The notes: generated by a model from the sequence alone, not told the origin. 64,000 nucleotides of DNA from a bacterium MS4 (GCA_000752215.1 CCFG01000005.1:98414-162413); one strand, 5' to 3'. Shown: positions 25,410-34,716, numbered from the stretch's first letter. Numbers and translations are program-made.

Positions 25410-26495
25410 TCACCTGTTGTGGATACCATCCTGGTCCGCAAGCGCGGCGGAAATGGCATCCGCTGTCGGCGGGCACCCTTTCACCTGCTTTGATGCACCA
25501 TCGCAGCAGCGGCCGATGCCTAATCCCTCAAATTTCTTTCCTCTCCAACCCTGACCGATGGCGATGGGAATGTCGTGATCTCCGCCGCAAGCATACAGCG
25601 CGCGCACCAGGCCCGCGTAGCATGCCGAACAGGCCGAATCCTGCCGAACGCCGGCTGTGAGCCGCGCCACTTTTCCGCTCGGCTTCGGGTATCCGCCGCC
25701 CTGCGTAGGGTCGTTCAAACGGATCATATCTTCCTCGCGGAGCTCTGCTGTACCGGCTCCCCACTGTTCGGCCAGCTTAATATAAGGGACGTCGGAAAGA
25801 GAAAGCCCCATCAGTCGGCAGCCGTAGGCGTCCAGCTGAACCGGGTCCTCCCCCAGATACATGCGTCCGGTGAAAACGGGATTTCCCCCTTCTTCAAAGT
25901 CCAGATCGCCGCAGATGCTGTCCACAATCGTAAGGGACGGCCGCAAAACGCTCGCAAGAGCGGCAATCGGTTTCATGAGCCCCTCTGCATGGAAACGCCG
26001 CTTCTCCCGATCGGGAAGACAGCCCTTACAGTTTTTCAGGGCACAGGTCATGACCGTCTGACAGTGGCCCTTCAGAACGGGCAGATTGATCAGATACCCC
26101 GCGTCCAGGGCACGGTTGCAGATTTCCATCGGCCGAAACGGGGTATCCACGGTCCGCGCCTGATCACGCTTGAGGTCGTAAAAGGGAACGCTGTATTTAC
26201 GGCTGACCTCTTCATACCCGGCAGCCCGGCAAGCCCGGTCGGTCCTGTCTCCGACCCAGGAGCCTTCGATAATGCTGATCTTCCGGATGCCGTGATCCTT
26301 CAGATATTCGATTGCCCCGGACAGGACGCCCGCATGGGTGGTGGCCCCGGATTCAGCGGACTTTGCCACCACCAGATTGGGTTTGAGAGCTACCTCAGCG
26401 CCCGAAGGAATTTTCTTAACGACTTCGGCCGCCTCCATAAGGGCCTTCGTCATGGAAAATGCATCGCTGCCAAAGATCTCATAGATTTTACCCAT
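25410..26495 (-). CDS. DUF362 domain-containing protein
   Basis: This 361-residue protein matches DUF362 in its features: VALKPNLVVAKSAESGATTH near residues 36-55, a GSWVGDRTDRA loop, NLPVLKGHCQTVMTCALKN near 139-157, and an Asp-containing VDSICGDLDF segment. Two C-terminal Cys patches (CSACYAG, GRCC) could bind a metal or Fe-S cluster, although no ferredoxin domain is fused. The function of the family is poorly known. It is transcribed opposite to the ECF operon and convergent with it. The 220-base gap before it holds only the terminator above. Confidence 0.8.
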   Translation of the reverse strand: MGKIYEIFGSDAFSMTKALMEAAEVVKKIPSGAEVALKPNLVVAKSAESGATTHAGVLSGAIEYLKDHGIRKISIIEGSWVGDRTDRACRAAGYEEVSRKYSVPFYDLKRDQARTVDTPFRPMEICNRALDAGYLINLPVLKGHCQTVMTCALKNCKGCLPDREKRRFHAEGLMKPIAALASVLRPSLTIVDSICGDLDFEEGGNPVFTGRMYLGEDPVQLDAYGCRLMGLSLSDVPYIKLAEQWGAGTAELREEDMIRLNDPTQGGGYPKPSGKVARLTAGVRQDSACSACYAGLVRALYACGGDHDIPIAIGQGWRGKKFEGLGIGRCCDGASKQVKGCPPTADAISAALADQDGIHNR

Positions 26496-26567
26496 GAAAT
26501 GATCATTTCCTTTCTAAAACTGTTTTGGGGACACATGGAAAGATGATTCACACGTTCTTGCCTCTTT

Positions 26568-27143
26568 TTAGATCGTCATGGCGATGGAGATGCCTGCCGT
26601 GACCAGCGCCGCCATGAAAAGCGGAATCATGCCGTCGAAATATCCCGCTCGGTCTCCAAGATTGTAGTACAGCACATAGCAGACGAGGCTGATCAGCGTG
26701 GCGACTCCGATCACAACGGCGGAGACGACCGCCGACTCATGCGGGAACCGGCCCGCTCCATAAAGCGTGTTGATCTCCGACAGCGCCAGCACCGCCCACC
26801 CGACGATGAGCAACAGCTCCGTCGTCACCTGCCTCTGAAGGAGCAGACCCGTGACCGCCAGCAGGACGAGATAAGCGGCGATACCGCCCCATAAAAGCAG
26901 CCCGCTAGGAAAAAGTGCTGCCTCGACGGATGCAGATCGGAGCCCTTTTACCGCCAGAACGATTGCGGCCAGTCCCGCGACAAAGGCTGGAATCAGGAGC
27001 CATCCCGTTTTCATGCCCTTAATAGCTCCGGTGGGTTTGAAGGCCAGCAGCCACCAGGCCAGGTAAAATGCACAGCAGATGATCAGGAGAATATTGCCCC
27101 AAAAAATCTGCCTTTCAGAAAAATCCAGATTACGAATCGCCAA
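26568..27143 (-). CDS. Uncharacterised integral membrane protein
   Basis: This is a 191-residue protein with about six hydrophobic helices and short loops. I do not recognise the family. The start is TTG 27143, with GGGGTG 8 bases upstream (residues MAIRNLDFSERQIFWGN). It is 72 bases upstream of the DUF362 gene on the same strand and may be co-transcribed. Nothing in the sequence points to a substrate. Confidence 0.65.
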   Translation of the reverse strand: MAIRNLDFSERQIFWGNILLIICCAFYLAWWLLAFKPTGAIKGMKTGWLLIPAFVAGLAAIVLAVKGLRSASVEAALFPSGLLLWGGIAAYLVLLAVTGLLLQRQVTTELLLIVGWAVLALSEINTLYGAGRFPHESAVVSAVVIGVATLISLVCYVLYYNLGDRAGYFDGMIPLFMAALVTAGISIAMTI

Positions 27144-27497
27144 ATCTTGTCACCCCTTTGTTTTTCAGAGCTATCTGCTCCGGGAACACCCCAATTTTAT
27201 TTCTATTTTACCATTCCTTTGCGTATAAGAAAAGACAAAGTACCTTTTTCAGATACTTTGTCTTCAGACCAAACGGAGGCCATCTGGCCAATTCATGCGG
27301 CACGAAACGTCATTTATAAACGCAATCAAAAGAAAAATTTATTACACGACCCCTTGTTATATTCGTTTATTTATGTTAAAATAAGCACAAAGTAATGACA
27401 TACGATGTCCTACATAATATTTGCTTTTTGAATTCGAATAGCGACGATTGAACGGAATGTCGCCTATTCGGTGAAATAAAACAACGAGGTGTGAACT
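27144..27497. other. Divergent control region upstream of the GntR gene
   Basis: This 354-base, AT-rich stretch holds no gene. It contains a dyad GACAT-ACG-ATGTC (27397-27409) that may be a GntR operator, and an imperfect hairpin between CGAATAGCGAC (27435-27445) and GTCGCCTATTCG (27459-27470) just before the gntR ribosome site. Confidence 0.5.
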
Positions 27498-28235
27498 ATG
27501 TTTGAAGTTGTGGCCGAGAATCAAAAACCTTTAGCTGAACAGGTGGCCGATCAAATTATTCAGTTAATCGTCAGTCAAAATCTTATATACGGCCAAAAGC
27601 TGCCAAATGAATTTGAACTTGCAGACAGCCTGAAGGTTGGGCGGGGAACTGTGAGAGAAGCCGTTAAACTGCTGGTTTCACGTAATGTGCTTGAAATCCG
27701 CAGGGGTAAAGGGACGTTCGTTTCACAGGAGCCGGGTATTATAAAAGACCCGCTGGGGCTTGCTTTCTTTAGGGATAAATACAAACTGGCACTTGATTTG
27801 ATGGAAATCCGATATATATTCGAACCTCAAATTGCGGCGTTAGCTGCGGACAGAGCTACAAAAGCAGATATTTCCGAGATGAATCGGCTGTGTGTTGAGA
27901 TTGAGGATCTCGTGAAAGCCGGCGAGAATTACACGAAAACAGACGTGGAGTTGCATACCCGCATCGCGCAAAGTACGCGGAATCTCGTCATGCCCAATCT
28001 TATTCCGATCATTAATAATGGTATTGTGCTGTTTAATATTTTCCCCTATCAGGTAGAACGGATGGATGCTTTACAGATTCATCATGAAATTATTGATGCG
28101 ATCGAGGCACGCGATGCAGCGAGGGCAAGCAATGCGATGATAAGGCATCTGGCCTACAACAGAAGGAATCTGCAGGGGCTTAAAAACGTATATGAAAGAG
28201 AACAGGTCGCTGACCAGCCGATTGTAGAAAAATAG
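27498..28235 (+). CDS. FadR-subfamily GntR transcriptional regulator
   Basis: This 245-residue regulator has an N-terminal winged helix (about 10-75, with KLPNEFELADSLKVGRGTVREAVKLL as recognition region, then RRGKGTFV) and an all-helical FCD ligand domain (about 95-230). Likely metal or acid ligands are Asp in LDLMEIR, and His residues in DVELHTRIA and RMDALQIHHEI. AGGTG lies before ATG 27498. It precedes the right-hand importer and sugar-catabolic operon and probably represses it until a carboxylate or sugar-acid inducer binds. Confidence 0.92.
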   Translation: MFEVVAENQKPLAEQVADQIIQLIVSQNLIYGQKLPNEFELADSLKVGRGTVREAVKLLVSRNVLEIRRGKGTFVSQEPGIIKDPLGLAFFRDKYKLALDLMEIRYIFEPQIAALAADRATKADISEMNRLCVEIEDLVKAGENYTKTDVELHTRIAQSTRNLVMPNLIPIINNGIVLFNIFPYQVERMDALQIHHEIIDAIEARDAARASNAMIRHLAYNRRNLQGLKNVYEREQVADQPIVEK

Positions 28236-28240
28236 AATGT

Positions 28241-28292
28241 AAAAAGGCCTCTGTCATTTACAGTGTATTGTAAATGACAGAGGCCTTTTTTT
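28241..28292 (+). terminator. Terminator of the GntR gene
   Basis: A 22-base perfect stem (28241-28262 with 28269-28290, core GGCCTCTGTCATTTACA) ends in a T-tract. Its 5' arm starts with AAAAA, so it could also work on the opposite strand. Confidence 0.93.
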
Positions 28293-28770
28293 GTATCTGG
28301 CCGAGGATAAGACTTTTATAAAATCAGCACAAAAGCGGGGAGGATATTTTATTACACAATTATTTATATATGAGTTGACAATAATTGTGGAAAGTGATAA
28401 TATAAGCTCAAAATTAATACGACGTCACACGTCTTATGCTAAGTATTTCAGAGGCTATATTGTGCTTCATTCCGTAAAGCAAACAAAACAGCAGATGAGG
28501 TATGGATCGTTTCAATGGGATAAGAACAGGACTGCCGATTGTTTTATCAAAAGCAGTCGCACCTGCCTTGAAATACATATAAAATAGTTGCTTTCTTTTT
28601 TCAGTGTTATTTACGGTTGTATTCTGGTTTACCACTGTCACCATGATCGTTTTCTCAATGAGGAATTCCTGAGTATCTTAAACCTAAACTTTTTGCTTGG
28701 CCTATGATTGGCATAGGCTTGACAATTTAAGTTTATAAAGACCTAAAAAAAGAAAGAAGGAAAAATTAAA
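28293..28770 (+). promoter_or_regulatory. Control region of the right-hand importer operon
   Basis: This 478-base region is AT-rich, with no convincing gene; one 98-codon open frame has no ribosome site and no family features. TTGACA (28375-28380), 17 bases and TAATAT (28398-28403) form a likely promoter. A dyad at 28421-28433, GACGT-CAC-ACGTC, just downstream of the expected start, contains the GT-N3-AC core of FadR-type operators and extends to ATA/TAT flanks with one mismatch. A leader of about 350 bases would follow. Confidence 0.55.
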
Positions 28771-29994
28771 ATGAAGACACGCAGACTCATCGCATTCACG
28801 ATGGCAATAGCAATGACTGCACTGGCTGGATGTTCCACCACTGCGCCAACTCAGACCCAAGCTCCGGCTTCGGCAAGCTCGGAAGCCGCTCCCCAGGCCT
28901 CGACCGGCAACGCCAGCGCCGGATTTGATGGATCCGTTACTTTTGGTGTGGTCGCTCCTATAACCGGTACCAACAAGATGGTAGGTGAGTACGTAGTAAA
29001 CGGTGCAAAGCTTGCCTTGAAGGACATCAATGCTGCCGGCGGCATTAACGGCAAAGAGCTGAAACTGGTCTTCGAGGATGAGGTCGACAATCAGCAGGCT
29101 TCCGTAAATGCAATGGTCAAGATCATGAACTATTCTGATGTTGTTTCTTTCTTTGGTTCTACTTATTCTGCTAATTGTATTGCAGCTTCTCCTAACGTTC
29201 TTGAAAAGAAAATTCCGATGTTTGCAGGCGGTTCTTCCGCAAACATCCCCAAAAAGGGCAATCCGTATGTGTGGCAGGATCGTATGACCGATGACCAGTC
29301 GGGTGTTCTTCTTGCAAAGGCCGCGACGGAAAATCTCAAAATCAAGAACCCCGCCATTCTCTATTCCACCGAGAGCTTCGGAACCGGCCTGAGGGATCAG
29401 ACAATCAATGCGTTGAAAGCATTAGGGATCGTAGTTCCGGAAAAAAACCAGTATGGATTTGTTAATGACGAGAAAAACTTTGCCCCGATGATCAGTCAAA
29501 TTCAGAACTCCGATGTCGACGGTTTGATTGCAATCGGGAATCAGATGCCTGCCGCTGTTATCTGCCAGCAAATTGACGCCGCCGGCCTGACTATTCCGAT
29601 GATCGGATCGTCTTCCTGGGCTTCCGCTGTCTGCCGCCAGAATGCGGGCGCTTCCGCCGATGGCTGGTACGCTGTCGCTGACTGGACGGTCGAAGTCTCC
29701 ACCGATGAAGGCAAAACATTTGCCAAAGAATATAAAGACACTTACAATGCAGACTCCGACATGCCGGCTGTAGCGGTATATGATTCCATCATGCTCTTCA
29801 AAAAGGCTTGTGAAATCGCAAAGACCACCGCAGACAAGGAAGCCATTAACAACGCCCTTAAGGAAATCAAGGATTATAAGGGAGCTATGTCTACCTACAC
29901 GTACTCTGAAAATCATTGCTTCAGCACCAGCCAGTTCTTAACTGTCAACAAAGATGGTCTTGCTACGATGGTCGGCACAGTTAAAACCAGATAG
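28771..29994 (+). CDS. livJ: Substrate-binding lipoprotein, LivJ family (second importer)
   Basis: This is the solute receptor of the right-hand HAAT importer. It has a lipoprotein signal peptide with lipobox TALAGC ending at Cys21, a Thr/Ala/Ser-rich linker to about residue 50, then the type I binding fold starting VTFGVVAPITGTNKMVG. The segment GSTYSANCIAASPNVLEKK near 130-148 is the usual loop over the ligand. At 407 residues it is of normal length. AAGGA precedes ATG 28771. The neighbours suggest a polyol, ketose or sugar-acid ligand rather than an amino acid. Confidence 0.92.
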   Translation: MKTRRLIAFTMAIAMTALAGCSTTAPTQTQAPASASSEAAPQASTGNASAGFDGSVTFGVVAPITGTNKMVGEYVVNGAKLALKDINAAGGINGKELKLVFEDEVDNQQASVNAMVKIMNYSDVVSFFGSTYSANCIAASPNVLEKKIPMFAGGSSANIPKKGNPYVWQDRMTDDQSGVLLAKAATENLKIKNPAILYSTESFGTGLRDQTINALKALGIVVPEKNQYGFVNDEKNFAPMISQIQNSDVDGLIAIGNQMPAAVICQQIDAAGLTIPMIGSSSWASAVCRQNAGASADGWYAVADWTVEVSTDEGKTFAKEYKDTYNADSDMPAVAVYDSIMLFKKACEIAKTTADKEAINNALKEIKDYKGAMSTYTYSENHCFSTSQFLTVNKDGLATMVGTVKTR

Positions 29995-30058
29995 CATTTT
30001 CAAAACCGACTTTTAGTTGATGAAAACGACGAATAAGACGTAAACAACCGCATGAGGA

Positions 30059-30093
30059 CATATCCCAAAATGATGAACTTATTTTGGGATATG
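30059..30093 (+). other. Intercistronic hairpin between livJ and livH (second importer)
   Basis: The 13-base arms CATATCCCAAAAT and ATTTTGGGATATG pair perfectly around a nine-base loop. No T-tract follows. As in the left operon, it sits between the binding-protein gene and the permease genes, so it may stabilise the livJ message or reduce read-through. Confidence 0.55.
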
Positions 30094-30192
30094 CTTCTTC
30101 AGAAAATGGTTGGCAGCTATTTCCACGTTTTTTAGAAAGAAGATAGAAAGGGTAATGAAACAATTTCGCTTTTCATTATACGAGGTGGAGCA

Positions 30193-31089
30193 ATGAATAT
30201 AAACACCATAGTGTCATTGGCGGTAAATGGAATTTCCATGGGCATGATTTATGCCTTGATGGCGATGGGATTAATTCTCTTAATCAGGGCGATCGGCGTA
30301 ATGAATTTTGCACAGGGCGATCTGCTGATGTTCGGCGCGTTTATCACTTGCTGGCTTACTGTAGACCTGAAGCTGCCGCTCTGGGCAATGATTCCGCTAT
30401 CGATTGTATGTTTTGTAGTTGTCGGAATTATCTTTATGTTCACAGCTTACTGGCCCCTCAGAAATGCATCATACCCCGCGGCGACCGTTATTTCAACGAT
30501 GGGAGCGGCAATGGCCCTTAAAGAAATTGCGACGCTGATATGGGGAAGCCTGCCGCGTTCCATGCCGCCGCTTATGAAAAATCCGGCAACCGGCAAGGTG
30601 GCCGTTTTAAAAATAGGGTCCATTACCATTCAGTGGCAGTTTATACTCACAATTATTGTGGGATCCGTTTTTATCTATCTTGTATTTGTTCTGTTTGACA
30701 AGCTTTATGCCGGACGAATGATGCAGGCAGCCGCGCAGGACAAATATGCGGCGGAACTACTTGGAATCCCTACCATTCTAACGACTATGGCGACCTATGT
30801 CATTGTTGTCGCTCTGGCATCCACAGGCGGATATATGATTGCCCCGATTTTTATGGTCAGCAATACGCTTGGCACGTTACAGCTCCGCGCGTTCGCCGGT
30901 GTCGTAATCGGTGGATTCGGAAATATAAAGGGAGCAATCCTCGGTTCATTATTAATTGGTGTGGTTGAAGCTTTCAGTACCATTCAGTTTTCACAGTACA
31001 AAGACGCTGTTGTTTTCCTTGTTCTGATTGTATTTCTATTAGTCAGGCCTCAGGGATTGTTCGGCGAAAAAATTGCAGATAAGGCGTGA
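30193..31089 (+). CDS. livH: Branched-chain amino acid-type ABC transporter permease LivH (second importer)
   Basis: This 298-residue permease begins NTIVSLAVNGISMGMIYALM and carries the conserved GVMNFAQGDLLMFGAF segment near residues 35-50 and GGFGNIKGAILGSLLIG near 238-254, ending RPQGLFGEK. About eight membrane helices are visible. GAGGTGGA lies before ATG 30193. It forms the channel with the next gene, to which it is tightly linked. Confidence 0.92.
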   Translation: MNINTIVSLAVNGISMGMIYALMAMGLILLIRAIGVMNFAQGDLLMFGAFITCWLTVDLKLPLWAMIPLSIVCFVVVGIIFMFTAYWPLRNASYPAATVISTMGAAMALKEIATLIWGSLPRSMPPLMKNPATGKVAVLKIGSITIQWQFILTIIVGSVFIYLVFVLFDKLYAGRMMQAAAQDKYAAELLGIPTILTTMATYVIVVALASTGGYMIAPIFMVSNTLGTLQLRAFAGVVIGGFGNIKGAILGSLLIGVVEAFSTIQFSQYKDAVVFLVLIVFLLVRPQGLFGEKIADKA

Positions 31090-31097
31090 GAAGAAAA

Positions 31098-32117
31098 ATG
31101 AAAAAAATGAAATCTTACATAAAGCCATCTTCATTTCTTATTTTCATTGCGTTGGCAATATTCGTAGCACTGGTTCCCGCGGTAAATCAAGGTTATTCGA
31201 TGATGATTTTAAATCTGGGCTTAATTTATTCCATTGCTACCTACGGGCTTTCCGTAATGCTCGGCTTGGGCGGACAGCTTTCTTTCGCGGCGGTCTCCTT
31301 TATGGGCCTCGGAGCTTATTTCACGGCAAACCTGTGCTCAGGACGCCTGGGCTTCTGGGTCGATACCTCTCTTACGCTCGTACTCGTTCTGATTATATCC
31401 ACAGTGGTGGCATTTCTCATTGGAATGATCCTTTTCCGTCTGAGCGGTACCTATTTTACCTTCGGTACGATCGGCCTGGTACAGGTCACATGGTCATTCT
31501 ACCTTAGTTACAAGCCTTTATTCGGCGGGCCTGACGGGATCTCAAACGTTGCCACGCTTAGAATTTTCGGCTGGTCGCCCGTGGACTATAACCAATGGTT
31601 CTATGTTCTGGTAGTGATTGTGCTGATTGTAGCAATTCTGGTGGAACGCATACGGCGCTCCCAGCTTGGACGTTCGCTTTCAGCGATCCGCGACAATGAG
31701 ATCGCGGCACAGACGCTGGGAATCAATGTTTACATGACCAAAGTGATTGCCTTTACCATTGCAGGAGTGCTTGCGGCACTGGCAGGTTCTCTTTATGCGA
31801 TGCATAGTCAATTTGTATCTTCCGATATGTTTACCTTTGAACGCGCGACTTCATACATCATCATGGCAATGCTGGGCGGCGTTAACAACACATTCGGCGT
31901 TTTTGTCGGCTCGGTGCTTGTCACAATGCTTCCGGAGTGGCTCAGAGGAATGCAGAGGTACCTGCAGCTGATTTATGGTGTGGGGGTCATCTTGTTAATG
32001 GTGTTCATGCCGATGGGACTTGCCGGTCTGGCCGGAAATTTCGGCAAAAGCATCAAGCGAAAACTCCGTTCGGCCGCTGTAAAGAATGCCCCGGCAGAAA
32101 AGGAGGATGCAAAGTAA
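31098..32117 (+). CDS. livM: Branched-chain amino acid-type ABC transporter permease LivM (second importer)
   Basis: This 339-residue LivM-class permease contains GLGGQLSFAAVSFMGLGAYF near residues 58-77, LSAIRDNEIAAQTLGINVY near 194-212 and GGVNNTFGVFVGSVLV. I take ATG 31098; a GTG at 31086 overlapping livH is the alternative. Its stop overlaps the start of livG (TAATG). The C-terminal tail is Lys/Arg/Ala-rich and slightly longer than usual. Confidence 0.91.
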   Translation: MKKMKSYIKPSSFLIFIALAIFVALVPAVNQGYSMMILNLGLIYSIATYGLSVMLGLGGQLSFAAVSFMGLGAYFTANLCSGRLGFWVDTSLTLVLVLIISTVVAFLIGMILFRLSGTYFTFGTIGLVQVTWSFYLSYKPLFGGPDGISNVATLRIFGWSPVDYNQWFYVLVVIVLIVAILVERIRRSQLGRSLSAIRDNEIAAQTLGINVYMTKVIAFTIAGVLAALAGSLYAMHSQFVSSDMFTFERATSYIIMAMLGGVNNTFGVFVGSVLVTMLPEWLRGMQRYLQLIYGVGVILLMVFMPMGLAGLAGNFGKSIKRKLRSAAVKNAPAEKEDAK

Positions 32118-32884
32118 TGAATCCAATTTTAAGATTAGATAAAGTGTGCAAACGGTTCGGCGGCGTCATAGCTGCGGATGATGTGACCTTTTCCGTAATG
32201 CCCGGCGAAATTCACGGACTGATAGGACCTAACGGCGCAGGAAAAAGTACGCTGATGAATCTCATCAGCGGAATATACATTCCCGACAGCGGCTCAATCT
32301 TTCTGGATGAAAAGGATATCTCCAATGTTCCCTCTCACATGCGTGCCCGCATGGGTATTGGGCGCACCTTTCAAACGCCGCGTTTTTTGCAGCGCTCGAG
32401 CATTAGGGATAATCTGCTTTTGGGCACCGATCTTGCCAATCAAATGGGCTACCTGAAAAGCTATTTCGGAAAAAAAGGTTCCAACTTTGAAGAAGAACTT
32501 GACAGATTGATGAAATATCTGGACTTCACTTTTGATTGGGAAGAGGATATCAATGGGCTTGCCTATGGGCAGAGAAAGCAATTGGAAATTGTGCGTTCCA
32601 TGCTCACACACCCGAAGATCATGTTGGTTGACGAGCCCGCCGCCGGTCTGAACAACAAAGAAATCGACGACGTTATGGCGCTTCTTAACTTCGCCGCCAA
32701 GCAGTTTGGCATCGGCGTTCTATTGATCGAGCATTCGATGGATATGATTATGAATATCTGCGAGGATATTGTCGTTATTTGTTTCGGGAAAGTAATCGCA
32801 ATGGGCGGACCCTCGAAAATTTCGTGTGACGAGGCTGTTATAGAAGCTTATTTGGGGAGGGATCTGGATGCTTCAAATTCGTGA
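32117..32884 (+). CDS. livG: Branched-chain amino acid-type ABC transporter ATPase LivG (second importer)
   Basis: This 255-residue ATPase has Walker A GPNGAGKST, a degenerate signature (LAYGQRKQLEI) and Walker B IMLVDEPAAGL, with the LivG C-terminal EHSMDMIMNICEDIVV. AGGAGG lies 10 bases before ATG 32117 in the end of livM. It overlaps the start of livF by 17 bases. The signature deviation parallels that of the left livG, so it is a family trait rather than damage. Confidence 0.92.
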   Translation: MNPILRLDKVCKRFGGVIAADDVTFSVMPGEIHGLIGPNGAGKSTLMNLISGIYIPDSGSIFLDEKDISNVPSHMRARMGIGRTFQTPRFLQRSSIRDNLLLGTDLANQMGYLKSYFGKKGSNFEEELDRLMKYLDFTFDWEEDINGLAYGQRKQLEIVRSMLTHPKIMLVDEPAAGLNNKEIDDVMALLNFAAKQFGIGVLLIEHSMDMIMNICEDIVVICFGKVIAMGGPSKISCDEAVIEAYLGRDLDASNS

Positions 32885-33599
32885 TTTACATGCTTATTAT
32901 GGGCCTATTGAAGCACTTAAAGGCATTGATATAACGGTTAAGGAAGGAAAGATTACCTGTTTGATTGGCAGCAATGGTGCAGGAAAAACCACACTCCTGA
33001 AATCGATTTCCGGCATGATCAAACGCACAGGCTCGATCGTCGTGAAGGGAGATGGAGAAATCATCGATAAAAATTCCCGTTATATCGCCAATCACAGAAT
33101 CATCCATGTTCCGGAGGGGCGGCATATATTTCCTGGCCTTTCGGTAAAAAACAACCTGGAAGTCGGCACTATCAACTGGCATGGATTCTTCGGAAGGCAA
33201 TCCTACGCAAACGAGCTGGAAGAAGTTTATTCTCTTTTTCCGCGTTTGAAGGAGCGCGAAAACCAGCTTGGCTGGAGCCTTTCGGGCGGCGAGCAGCAGA
33301 TGCTTGCAATCGGACGGGCGATGATGGCCAAACCAAAGATACTGATGCTCGACGAGCCGTCGATGGGGCTTGCCCCCATTGTTATTTCCGAATTGTTCGA
33401 AAAAATTGTGCAAATCAACCAACAGGGCATGACCATTCTGCTTGTGGAGCAGAACGCACGTCTCGCGCTGCAGGTATCCGATTTTACATATATTATTGAC
33501 AGCGGAAAGGGAATCCTCAGCGGGCCCTCTTCTGACCTGAAGAATGATTCCCGGGTCATTGAGGCGTATCTTGGGAAAGCAGTTCAAAAATGCGATTGA
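32868..33599 (+). CDS. livF: Branched-chain amino acid-type ABC transporter ATPase LivF (second importer)
   Basis: This 243-residue ATPase shows GSNGAGKTT, LSGGEQQML and ILMLDEPSMGL, then LLVEQNARLALQVSD, all standard for LivF. GGGAGG precedes ATG 32868 inside the end of livG. It completes the second importer; the catabolic genes start 77 bases later on the same strand. Confidence 0.93.
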   Translation: MLQIRDLHAYYGPIEALKGIDITVKEGKITCLIGSNGAGKTTLLKSISGMIKRTGSIVVKGDGEIIDKNSRYIANHRIIHVPEGRHIFPGLSVKNNLEVGTINWHGFFGRQSYANELEEVYSLFPRLKERENQLGWSLSGGEQQMLAIGRAMMAKPKILMLDEPSMGLAPIVISELFEKIVQINQQGMTILLVEQNARLALQVSDFTYIIDSGKGILSGPSSDLKNDSRVIEAYLGKAVQKCD

Positions 33600-33675
33600 T
33601 CTTATTCCTGCGGAGAATTTTTAAATATTTGATAATAAAAGGAGTGAACGACACCTGACGAAAGGTGCGAATGTT

Positions 33676-34716
33676 ATGAAAGCTTTAGTAAAATACGCAG
33701 CCGGTCCCGGAAATATGGAAATCAGGGATATCCCTGAGCCGAAGGCCAGAAAAGGACAAATTAAAATTAAGGTTTTAGAGGCCGGAATCTGTGGCTCTGA
33801 TTTGCACATCTACCATAGTGATATTGCAATCCCGGTGAATCCTCCCGTGGTTACGGGGCATGAATTTTCGGGAGTCATTGCTGAAATAGGCGAAGGAGTT
33901 AACGGATTTTCTGTAGGAGACCGGGTCGTTTCAGAGACTGCCTACGATTTTTGCGGGGTTTGCGATTATTGCCGTGAAGGATATTATAACCTATGTGTGG
34001 AACGCAAAACGCTCGGCTACTGGTACAATGGCATTTTCGCCAGCTATACGGTAGTGCCTGCCGCACGTGTGCTGAAAATTCCGGACAATGTTTCCGATAC
34101 CTCCGCTGCAATGGCGGAGCCTCTTGCGTGCGTCTGCCACGCGGTCTATGATCTGTGCAGAATTGTCCCGGGTGACCTGGTGCTGGTCTCCGGTCCCGGC
34201 GCAATAGGGATGATGGCAATGCAGGTGGCGAAAGCGCATGGCGCTACGGTTATTATCAGCGGGACCAATGTTGATATTCCCCGTCTTGAGCTGGCAAAGA
34301 AGCTGGGAGCGGATTATACCGTTAATTTGCAAACCGAGAACCTGGAAGAACTGATTAATAAGCTGTCCAACAACTACGGCGTCGATGTTGTGCTGGAATG
34401 TTCGGGTGCTGCTCCCGCTATCAATTCCGGACTGAATTTGATCAAAAAACGCGGTTATTTCACTCAAATCGGACTGGCAGGAAAGAAGATTGAGTTTGAT
34501 ATTGAGAAGATCAATTACAAGGAACTGCATTTTTCCGGATCTTTAGGTTCCCGCAACTACAACTGGAGAAGAGCGTTAAAGCTTTTGGCCGACGGACAGG
34601 TGAATCTTGAACCTTTGGCGGATACAAAGCTTCCTCTGACCGAGTGGGAAACCGCATTTGAGCGGTTTGAAAAGAAGGAAGGCTGCAAGTTCTTTCTGCT
34701 CCCCATAGAGGAATGA
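33676..34716 (+). CDS. Zinc-dependent polyol/alcohol dehydrogenase (MDR family)
   Basis: This 346-residue medium-chain dehydrogenase is of the sorbitol/threonine dehydrogenase type. Catalytic zinc ligands are Cys in GICGSD (about 38) and His-Glu in TGHEFSG; the structural zinc loop is CGVCDYC...C. The NAD(P) site is VSGPGAIGMMA near 173-183. It probably oxidises a secondary hydroxyl of a polyol or aldose to a ketose. It is the first enzyme gene after the importer. A second, distinct MDR gene follows the transketolase genes, suggesting two oxidation steps or two substrates. Confidence 0.88.
   Translation: MKALVKYAAGPGNMEIRDIPEPKARKGQIKIKVLEAGICGSDLHIYHSDIAIPVNPPVVTGHEFSGVIAEIGEGVNGFSVGDRVVSETAYDFCGVCDYCREGYYNLCVERKTLGYWYNGIFASYTVVPAARVLKIPDNVSDTSAAMAEPLACVCHAVYDLCRIVPGDLVLVSGPGAIGMMAMQVAKAHGATVIISGTNVDIPRLELAKKLGADYTVNLQTENLEELINKLSNNYGVDVVLECSGAAPAINSGLNLIKKRGYFTQIGLAGKKIEFDIEKINYKELHFSGSLGSRNYNWRRALKLLADGQVNLEPLADTKLPLTEWETAFERFEKKEGCKFFLLPIEE

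Noticed and set aside
25294..25660. Two short plus-strand open frames after the ECF terminator
   Set aside because: They run antisense into the DUF362 gene, with Arg/Pro/Ser-rich composition and no ribosome site.
28291..28587. 98-codon plus-strand open frame in the leader of the right-hand importer operon
   Set aside because: It has no ribosome site and no recognisable family, and it overlaps a likely promoter and operator. Treated as non-coding leader.
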